From contig NC_135175.1 of assembly GCF_041146795.1 (NCBI RefSeq), forward strand, positions 24,033,075-24,097,074: a DNA stretch of 64,000 nt, written 5' to 3'. The DNA comes from Maylandia zebra. Its lineage: Eukaryota > Chordata > Actinopteri > Cichliformes > Cichlidae. The notes below the pieces were generated by a model. The model did no database searches. It was given only the letters and a program-made list of their open reading frames with translations, and was not told the DNA's origin. The position numbers and the translations under genes are program-made. The first letter of the stretch is position 1. Every line of letters begins with the position of its first letter. Positions 55,401 to 64,000 of the stretch are shown here, piece by piece.

Positions 55401-57299
55401 AACTGATAGTAAAGGTAGAGAAATAAACACTTCCAAAATGTTTTCAGATGAGCTGCGGTCAGACAGGCACGCAGGCTGCGGCACCATCCACGGCCTCTCC
55501 TACTCACCCCCTCCCACGAACCCAGAGGCCCCACTCAGCTCTGCAGAGACTCAGCACTCGCTGCAGTTACACAAACAGGTTGTCTTTCCAGAAATTTCAT
55601 CAACAATGGAGTGGGGAGTGGGTATGGACTTACTCGGCTCCAGGATTTGGGGCCCACGGAGTGACTTGGGTTCTAGTTACAAAGCAAAACATCAGAGCTT
55701 AAGCACTCCAAACACTGCAACTCACTAGTAAGTTTTATGAGTGTGTGTCTGTGTGTGTGGCCCACTGGTTAATGATCATCACATTAGCATCCAGAATTTG
55801 ATAGCCTTCCTACGCTCAACTTTGAAAGAAATACAACACGATCAGCAAAAAGAGGAGCGACTTCAAAGTATGAATGCAGGAAAGCAGGACAAGAATAACA
55901 CAGGAATCACTTTATTCAGCGAAAGATTCAAAGGCTGTCTGTGTTCAGTCAGCTGCCATTCAGCTGTCAGAAGTGAAGCAATTAATATCACCATGAAGCA
56001 TTTATTTCTGCATCATATTCCCTTTTGCAATAGAGGAAAAACTGAGAATCTGTTATTCACTTTCAGTCAGCATTTTCCATTTTGATGGAAGTTTGTAGAG
56101 CTGAGTTGCCCTCAGCTGCAAAGACTAGGAACTCAATTTCTGCCTGCAAAATCCTCATCGATCAATGCTGAGGTCCCCTGCTGGCTGATTCAGGTGCCAC
56201 TCAAAACCCCACTACAAAGACCCTCCGTGCTGACGGAGCGCTGGCAAGCTCTTCAAAGAAAAATACACAGCTAAATGTCACGAGTCTGAGAAAAACCGAA
56301 ATAAAATAAATAACACAATGGTGTTCCTCTCATGAGCAGCTGGGATAATAAACCACGACATGGTATTTGTGGCATGCCCTGGTGGTTTTTGTGGACAGAG
56401 TTTTTGGCATGGGATATAAAAGCATCTTACACAGCACATTTACTACTTTAATACGTCTATATATTTAAATCTACTCTCTCTTTTTTAACTATGTATTCTC
56501 TTTGTTGTTTAGACATGATACATTTACTTGATATCAAAACATACATGTTTATATGAAACTTAATATTATTATAAACAATGCAGGTTCCTAAATCATCAAA
56601 AATCAGCTTTGCAAATATTTCATGAGGAAAAAAGCAAATTTAGACCCAAAGGATGCACACAAAGAGAGTTACACTAAAAATGTCATAAGAACAAAACTCC
56701 ACAGGGCATTAAAACAAATTAAGCTGCAACCTTCACAGCCTTACTGTGGCTTAAAGATGCGATTCCTCTAATGGGCACTAGATGCCCTCTTTCAGAGAAG
56801 AGTCAAAAAATATTTGGAATAAATCTTTTCTTCAAAGTAGAAGAAGAATTTGTGCCATTGTGCTGTGGCTGCTCATCCCACCTTAATGATAATGGTAATA
56901 ACAACAACGGGAAAGTGAATTACACTCCACACAAAATACTAAAAAAATAACCCAAAACAACTATGTTGTTTATATCAGACATTATGATGTCACATTGCCT
57001 AGCAACCGCACACAGCTGGCTAAAATAATTCGTTTTTATGCATGTCTAACACCCTTTTAAAGCATCATTTGTATTTAGCAACAGTTACATTTAATTTATA
57101 TTAGCAAAACTTTAATTATACAAGTACGCCATCAGGTTGCTTGGCAACCATCCATCAATGGGCTAAAATATTCAGTTCTTTTTTTGCCTTCAAAGAAAAT
57201 CTGAAAGCGTTCTCAAAGCATTTAATTTCATGACAGTAACATCACATTTAGCAAGGGAGTTCAAATATCTTAGGATTTTATTCATGAGGAAGTTGCGGC

Positions 57300-57730
57300 A
57301 ACAAAATGAAGAGAGAGCTGAGCTAAAAGGCAAAGCTTTCGATTAATCAGATGATCCCAATCCTCACCTGTGATCATCAAGTCTGGGTAATTACTGAAAG
57401 AAGGCTGTGAATACAAGTGGCCAAAATGAGTTTCCTCTGTGGTGTTTCTCAGCCTGGTGAAGGCCTGGTGAAGAGATGAAACATCTGGAGGGATCTCTGA
57501 GTAAACCCACTATGCCCCACTATTCCTGCATGTTGACAGGAGCCTGTTGACATGGCATTTGGTTAGGATGCCACAAGGCTCTTGGGTGCCTCCCATTGTA
57601 GGAGGCCCCAGAATATATATCCAACACCCACATGAGAGATTATATATCTCATTTAGCCAGGAAACACTTCTGGATTACCCAGGACTAACTGGAAGGTTTT
57701 TTTAAGGAAGAAGGACATCTGGAACACCAA
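57300..57730 (+). mobile_element. Decayed RTE-like LINE fragment
   Basis: The order of blocks matches the ORF2 end of fish RTE elements: GCTGAGCTAAAAGGCAAAGC at 57318, CAAGTGGCCAAAATGAGTTT near 57414, GGGTGCCTCCCATTGTAGG at 57584, then AGCCAGGAAACACTTCTGG at 57656. All frames are broken. Same group as the fragment at 18781. Confidence 0.6.
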
Positions 57731-59309
57731 ACGTTTGCCTGTTGCTTGTTTTTTCATTTCATGGCCAGCAGCACAAACAGGTTGAACAATACTGCAGCAT
57801 GTGCAAGCAGCAGTATTAAAAACAGGTGATAGAGTAATAGATAAATGCGCTGCAGCACAATAATATTAACCAGTGTATGACACAGCTTAACAGACAGCTA
57901 AAAATAATCACCATGATGTTGTGCTTTATGTTCATCCACCTATAAATGCACTGAACTACACTTCCTTTTCTGCTGGGGCACTGACAGACCAAACTTTAAA
58001 GGACTGAATTCTGGACACTTGACAGAAACTGCATTTGAGGGAAAATCTCTCTGGGACAGTTTTATTACATACATAAGCCATGCTCATCACCACACTGGCC
58101 ACATCCACCACTGACTTCACCATACGTACAGAGGACAGGTTTTAATTGACACATGTCATGCTTCCTCTCCCGCTGGACTCAGATTTTCTATCCAGATGGT
58201 TTCTGCTTGCAGCCACTAGTGTTGCTTGTGGGTAACGTCTGTATAACATTATGGTCCTCGTGGAAGAAGCTGCTCTGTGATTGTAGGGTTTTGTGTAACT
58301 AGAATCTCTATCATTTAACAGTGGCTTTGAGGGAACATGGGGGGGCTGTAAAATATAAGCTGATCTGTGGTCTGTGTATTGTCAGGTGGTTAGAGCTTAA
58401 AGGAACTTCCATTGTTTTAATTCAGAAGCAAATATAGGTATAGTTTGACTTGCATGCAAATTTTGTGAACAGGCAAAAAAGAAGTGAGTTTGTCATGTAG
58501 TTGATGGTTATGTTATCTTTTAGTTTAATATATTTTAAACTAGTATTACAATTATATTAAGCAGTATCTGAGGACAAAAGAATACCTGATCAAAATATGA
58601 ATTTCCCAAATGGAAAACTCACAATTACAATCACATATGTGAACTTCTCACCACAACAGTTAATTTATAAGAGAAAGAGAAAACCACAAGCTGAATGATC
58701 AATTACATGGTTGTACACTTTTACTCCAAAGCCTGACAAAGCTCCAAAGTCAACATTTCAAAGAGGAGTCGGTCTAAGAACTGATAGTTTGCTATGAGAA
58801 GTGGAAATGGAATGGAAATGCCTTCTGTTAATGCTGCTTCGTGAGTGTTGGAGTGTCTTCTGGGTGGCCTGCAACATCTGTGGTCGGATGCTGGTGTGTG
58901 GTATGTCAATCCGAATGACAGCAAGCCATCCTGGTCAGGAGGAAGAGCTACTTTTTTTCTGCTGAACCCTGTTTAGACAGACACACTCCAGACATGAGGG
59001 TGGCACTCTTTTAATTCTGAGTAGCCTGCAGTTATGACGAAACATCACGAGGCAGGAGGAGCTGTCTGACATCTGGGTGATACCATTTGCTGAATGCAGT
59101 AATCAACACCAGACAATGGTTTTAAATTGCTTGACAAAACTGTTTGTTTAGAGCAATTAAGAAGAAGTGCTGCGAGCAATGTCTACTCTGTAGGATAAAG
59201 GAACCGATCCCCAGGAACCAAAGTGTCTATTTTATTACTCCAAACAGTAAAATGTGATGACCAAAAGCAATTTATAATCAACCTACCTAATCATTTAATC
59301 TTTTTGAGT
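57731..59309. other. COLEC12 upstream intron (inferred), no gene
   Basis: Nothing recognisable; ordinary AT-rich intronic sequence. Confidence 0.45.
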
Positions 59310-60130
59310 TCCAGCAGCAGACAATGCTAATGCTTCCAGGGTTTTGAGTGTCATCCATTCTTTTAAACTAAGCCTATTATTCTTTTCCCTTTTCTCTGTT
59401 TTGCCTGCTAGCAATGGGTTGGACCTCCCTTTACGTTCAGATTGGCTCAGATTCAACAAGGTGCTGGAAACATTCCTCAGAGTTTTTGGATCATGTTGAC
59501 ATGATTGCATCACACAGTTGTTGCAGATTTGTCAGCTGCACATCCATGATGTGAATTTTCTGTTTTACCAAATCTGTGCTGGACTGAATTGACTGCCTGG
59601 TAATTAGATGACTGTGGAGACCATCTAAGTACAGTGAATTCATTGTCATGTTTAAGAAACCAGTTTGAGATAATCTGAGCTTTATGACTTGGCATTATAC
59701 CTCGATGGAAGCAGCTATCACAAGATGGATACACTGTGATCACACAATAATGGACATGGCCAGCAACAATGCTCAGTTGGTACTAAGGGGTAGAAAGTGT
59801 GCCAATATGATGACATTACCACCAGCAGCCTGAACAGCAGATAAAAAGTAGGATAAGTTCCAATCCTGGGTGAACTGTAGCCTCAATTTGCTGTTCTAAA
59901 CTGACAGGAGCAGTGCCTGGCATGGTCTTCTGCTGCTGTAGCCCATTTGTCTTCAAAGTTCAACATGTCATGCATTCTTCTGCATACCTTGGTTGTATAT
60001 TGTTGTATTGTTACCATCAGCTTGAAGAAAGTTTGTCATTTGCCTCTGAACTGATATCAACAACACATTTTTGTCCACTGAACTGCTTCTCACTGGATGA
60101 TTTTAATTTTAATTTTTTTACTATTACAGT
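59310..60130 (-). mobile_element. Decayed Tc1/mariner-like element, minus strand
   Basis: Minus-strand frames give the worn C-terminal half of a Tc1/IS630-type transposase: SHKAQIISNWFLKHDNEF, then VLRWSPQSSN (from the conserved WPPQSPDLNP), then HIMDVQLTNLQQLCDAIMST and KNSEECFQHLVES. The part at 59830-60110 corresponds to the N-terminal region. Many stops and frameshifts; the terminal repeats were not found. Confidence 0.7.
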
Positions 60131-61589
60131 GGTCAATGTTGGCTAAATTTTCACATATTATATACAAGTGCTTTCACCCTCAGGTTTCAGACCGGTTTCA
60201 GACTGCTCGATCTGTATTATCGTAAAGAGATGTTAATCCTCAATATGGCCACACGGTATGACTTTAAGCGGGCAAGCTCTACCCACCTGTTTGACTCATA
60301 GTGTGTCCTGAAGCTGAAACTGAAGCTGAGTACTCAACAAGTTTTGAAGTTGACCAAAAGTGCAGTTTTCCATTTTGTAGGAAAAATCCTTCAACATATG
60401 ACACATGACATTGATATTATTTCTTTTCTGTGCACTAAACAGCTACAAGCAAACATTTGTTTTTTGCCTCACCACTTGACAGAGGAGTCTTTCATCCAGC
60501 AAGCCCTTTACGCATAAACCCTTGGTCTATGCTTGCAGACACTGTCCAGCTGCAAGTAACATTACATTTCCCTCATGTACTGGTCTTAGACAGTATTTGA
60601 TACATGCTAGTGATTGTAATGCGAGGTGCAGACAATCAGCAAAAATCTAGAGAGCTAAAACATCTTGTTTCAGACAACTGGATATACAGAGGGGCTGCAT
60701 CAAGGTATACGACACTTAAGCCAAATGTAAGATAATTAAGGGTTATTTTAAACTTTAAATCATGCGAGGATCCTCCAGAATCCAAGAATGAAAATACAGA
60801 AATGAAAATCGGCATAATAGGTCTACTTCAAGTTCAGAGGACTTTAGTTGGTAGCAGCAAGAGATGATTTGGATGAATTTATCAGTCTCTGTAGAGACTG
60901 CTTGGCTGGACTTAGAGGGGAACTGGCACTCCTTTCATACCGCAATACAAACGTCAAATATTCAACACAAAAAGCATACATGAGTAATATATACTCAGTG
61001 GCTACCAGCTACACCAGTATAACACTCAGCAATGCCTGTATAATTGAGCTAACACCTGTCTGTCAAGCCAAAGAGAAGATTACAATCTTCCTAAGTTTAG
61101 AATATTAGGTGGATGTACTGCCTGGGGTTGCAATAAATTGCATAGATGTTAAATTCAATTCAGACATGAGCTGGAGATCCTTGAAGCAGCTGAAAATTAA
61201 CAGGTCAAGTCTGGATTCAACTTGCTTTTGAAGCACCCATTTCTAGTAAGATGTGGAAAATCTGAAGGATCTTAAATACAATTATTTGATGGTGATAAAA
61301 TTCACCTGCTGAAAGAGGCCCATCGCCTGCTGCCATGAAGGGGTACATGAGGTCTGCAACAATACATAGATAGGCAGCATGTGTCAAACTCAAGCAGAAT
61401 GTGACTCAGAGCATCAACCCACCTCCACCAGTTTGCCATCTTCCCATCCAGCAGTTACCTCAGCTCACACATCAGGATGTCAATGTGATTTTATATCAGA
61501 ACAGACCATCTTCTTCCACTGGTCCATTGAGTATTTGTGCTGTTTCTCTTTTGGTGGGGTTTCCATCATAGTCAGCAAGTATCTTGAAG
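60131..61589. other. COLEC12 upstream intron (inferred), no gene
   Basis: No supported exon or repeat boundary recognised. Confidence 0.4.
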
Positions 61590-62358
61590 GTTCGCCATTT
61601 TTACTGATTCAGACAGATCATCTTCAATAGTTGACAGTTCGAATGACTCTTCAGTGGAAAGGTGGAAATCTAGAAGCCATTCTTAAAGTAGAGAGATGGG
61701 AAGAAAAGGCTGAGGTTTGCCAAATTACACTAGAACTGGACAGAAAATCAGTGCCAAAATGTTTTATTGAGTGATGAATCCAGTGATTGAGGAGGAGCTC
61801 AGGAAAGAAGTACAACACAGTGTTTACAGCCATCTGTAAAACATGGTGGAGGTCCTGTCATATTTTGGGGTTGCATTTCAGCCATTGGCGATCTTGCTAA
61901 AAATTGACTGAATTACGAACACAGAAAAGTAATGTCAAATTTTGATCCACCACGAAATACCATCTGGAAAGTGTCTGATTGGCAACAGCTCCATTTTTTA
62001 ACATGACAATGATCCCAAACCCACTGCCAATACAGCAAAAGCAAACCTGGATCGAAAAACACACAATGGAGCACTATCAGTCATGGACTGAGCAAAAGGG
62101 AGCCAGCATCCAAAGAAGAGCTTTGAATGTCCTTCAAGAAGCCTGGAGAACTTTTCCTGAAGACGACTTAAAGAAATGACAAGAAGACCTACCTAAAGGA
62201 GTTCAGACTGTGCTGAAGAATTAAGATGGTCATACCAAATATTATAAAAACGCCTTTTTTGCCTTACATTCTATGTTTTCACAGGTTTCAATTTCCCATT
62301 TTTTCTGTCAAAATATGAAGAAATGAGGGGACAGCTCAAGACTTTTTCACAGTACTAC
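61590..62358 (+). mobile_element. Tc1-like relic, family A copy 3
   Basis: The right end GACTTTTTCACAGTACT (about 62341-62356) matches the terminal repeat of copies 1 and 2. Transposase relics include CCAAATTACACTAGAACTGG at 61719, a TGGTGGAGGTCCTGTCATAT segment at 61843, and the second-Asp region worn to MTMIPNP near 62004. The left terminal repeat is missing, so the left boundary is approximate. Confidence 0.7.
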
Positions 62359-64000
62359 AAACATCATTTCTGCACACTCAGAGACATACCTAGATTGGCT
62401 TTGTTTTCAACTAAGCCAATCTAAGTACACTCAACTGTATCAGCTGTGTGATCTGTAGAATAACAGAAAACGCACTGCAGCATATAGCACACACCATACA
62501 TCCATAATGTATTCAAAGATGCATGCATGATAAGCATTTGGCAAAGGTGCCAGAAAATGAATTTAGTGAATTCCATCTGTCTGCAGTCTTCTTCACACAT
62601 GGAAAATGTGAAAGCCATTATGGATCTGACAGGGCTTTGGAGCTGAACACTGTTCCTCTCTGCTTCAACTCCCTTTTGCAAACCAGGAAGCTGTGGGTTG
62701 ATCTTGGCACCCTTCACAGTCATTTCTCCCTCCTTTCATTAACATTTTGGACTGAGAGTAAGAGCTTTAGGGGGCTTTATTACTTACACTAAAAGAGGAG
62801 AAATTAGAATTCCCAAATTCATTGTAAAAGTGTGCCTGTGTGTTCTGCTGCCGGAGGTGCTGGAGAAATCTTAGTGTTTGTGGACACAGGGGACTGGAGC
62901 ACATAAAACAGTTTGTAGTGCAAAAGTGAGATATTGTGTGTTATTCTAGGAGTGAAATCACATATGCACAGACTAATGCACACACACGCACACGAAAGGG
63001 AATACGAATGTAAAACCTTATGTACAAGTACGGCTCTTGCAGAACAAAGAACTGCAGCGTGCCAAATTTTAACATAAGTCTTTTCACTGGAGGCGTTATA
63101 GGAACACACAGGTGTTTTGGAAAGCCTTCTCTCTGCGCTTTTTTATTTAATTACAAAATTTGTGACTCAGACCCTCAGTATAAATACCCCTTAAAGGCAC
63201 AGAAAACAGGCCGTGCTGGACTCCAGAGACCCTCCCTTGACATCTGCGTATGGGTCACCTCAAGGACACCAGGCTTATTATGGTGTGTGAGAGCTGGAGC
63301 TAGGGGAACACGGTGGGGTTTGCTGCTTTTCCTCACTCTTAAAGGTGAGTCAGAAAAGTCACTGACACTCAGATGATCACAGTCCAGATTGAAAATAGCA
63401 GCTAACTACCCGCACATGTGTTGCTCTGGCAAAAACATCACAGATCGACGCCTGCACTTTATATCCAATGCACTGAGTCATGTTACTGCTGTTTTATTCA
63501 AGCTAATGAAGGTGCAACAGAGAGAGAAAGAGGAGGTGGAACAAGAGTTTACAGGATCTCTTGGAACCAATTGTTATTTCTAGAAAAAGATATTCAAGAC
63601 GCTTTTTGAGGGTACTGTGACCTTAATCACAGTTCAGGGGATCAACTGATGAGGCAGGTCAACCAAAGTCTGACCAGCTTAGTCAAAACCGAATATATGT
63701 ATTGCATTTACAGACCCCAGAGGGCCAAATCTGCAATTAGAGGGAATCTGACCCATTTTCAGCACAGAAGCGACATATCAATACATAACACAAGGTGCAA
63801 TAAGTTATGTTAAAAAAGGAATTGAGCCCAATTAATATTTAGAAATAAAAACAGCAAACAAAACACAGAGATCACTATTTCACTATCACTGTGGTAAGCT
63901 ACTAAGGTGTCAGAAAAGCACATCAAGTTCAATCAAAGCAACTTCCAATTCAACATCTGTTGAACAGTTACTCTCTGTTTTAGCTCTCTTTTGGTTTCCA
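62359..64000. other. Right edge, COLEC12 upstream intron or flank (inferred), no gene
   Basis: No supported exon. Short (CA)-type runs lie near 62975. The COLEC12 first exon(s) are expected beyond this edge. Confidence 0.4.

Larger units (their letters stand above)
51851..57299. other. COLEC12 upstream intron (inferred) with microsatellites, no gene
   Basis: I see no supported exon in 5.4 kb. Simple repeats are the (CA)n at 52079 and the (TG)n at 52409. A region at 52840-53060 is purine-rich. The open frames at 55438-55728 and its antisense are compositionally plausible but match nothing and lack fitting splice sites. Confidence 0.45.

Noticed and set aside
55438-55728. 96-codon open frame with His/Ser/Pro-rich sequence
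   Set aside because: Both strands are open here because of base composition; no family likeness or splice sites in agreement with a gene.

Overview
The window is vertebrate nuclear DNA, almost certainly from a teleost (a percomorph such as a cichlid is likely, but I cannot prove it). The reasons are intron-rich genes with GT/AG junctions, protein sequences close to vertebrate TMEM236, HACD1 and COLEC12, and a dense load of fish-type Tc1, hAT, L2/CR1-like and RTE-like elements. I see no operons, CRISPR array or other prokaryotic feature, and no RNA gene I can support.

Three protein-coding genes are present. TMEM236 lies on the minus strand (CDS 13901 down to 11274, 4 coding exons, 388 aa). 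HACD1, the very-long-chain 3-hydroxyacyl-CoA dehydratase, lies on the plus strand (CDS 16304 to 30171, 7 coding exons including a 19-nt microexon, 242 aa). TMEM236 and HACD1 are head to head, with 2.4 kb between start codons. COLEC12, a scavenger receptor with coiled-coil, collagen and C-type lectin regions, lies on the minus strand (45163 down to 32432, 7 exons seen, 727 aa). It is tail to tail with HACD1. Its first roughly 20 codons were not found, so 45164-64000 is probably intron. Codon phases agree across every exon junction in all three genes.

Region by region: 1-2749 is repeats (a diverged tandem array, a hairpin, a 366-bp-period duplication, a fish-type interspersed repeat and a poly(A)-tailed retroelement end). 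2750-5060 holds two Tc1/mariner relics. 6692-7266 is a solo LTR with a 5-bp target duplication. 7272-11215 has no recognisable gene. 11274-31445 holds TMEM236 and HACD1, whose introns carry Tc1, RTE-like and L2-like relics and two copies of one hAT family. 32432-45163 is COLEC12, whose introns carry a hAT with a nested minisatellite-bearing element, a foldback repeat, a rearranged LINE, and a Tc1 interrupted by a BED-finger hAT. 45164-64000 holds only decayed LINE and Tc1 fragments and microsatellites.

The genes do not form a pathway. HACD1 acts in ER fatty-acid elongation, COLEC12 is a surface glycan and scavenger receptor, and TMEM236 is a membrane protein of unknown role. TMEM236 and HACD1 are also near each other in human (10p12), whereas human COLEC12 is on chromosome 18, so its position here reflects a rearrangement. 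I found no new multi-gene system. The most informative signals are four complete hAT insertions with exact 8-bp target duplications, two of them inside older Tc1 elements, and a minisatellite that seems to have grown from transposon terminal sequence.
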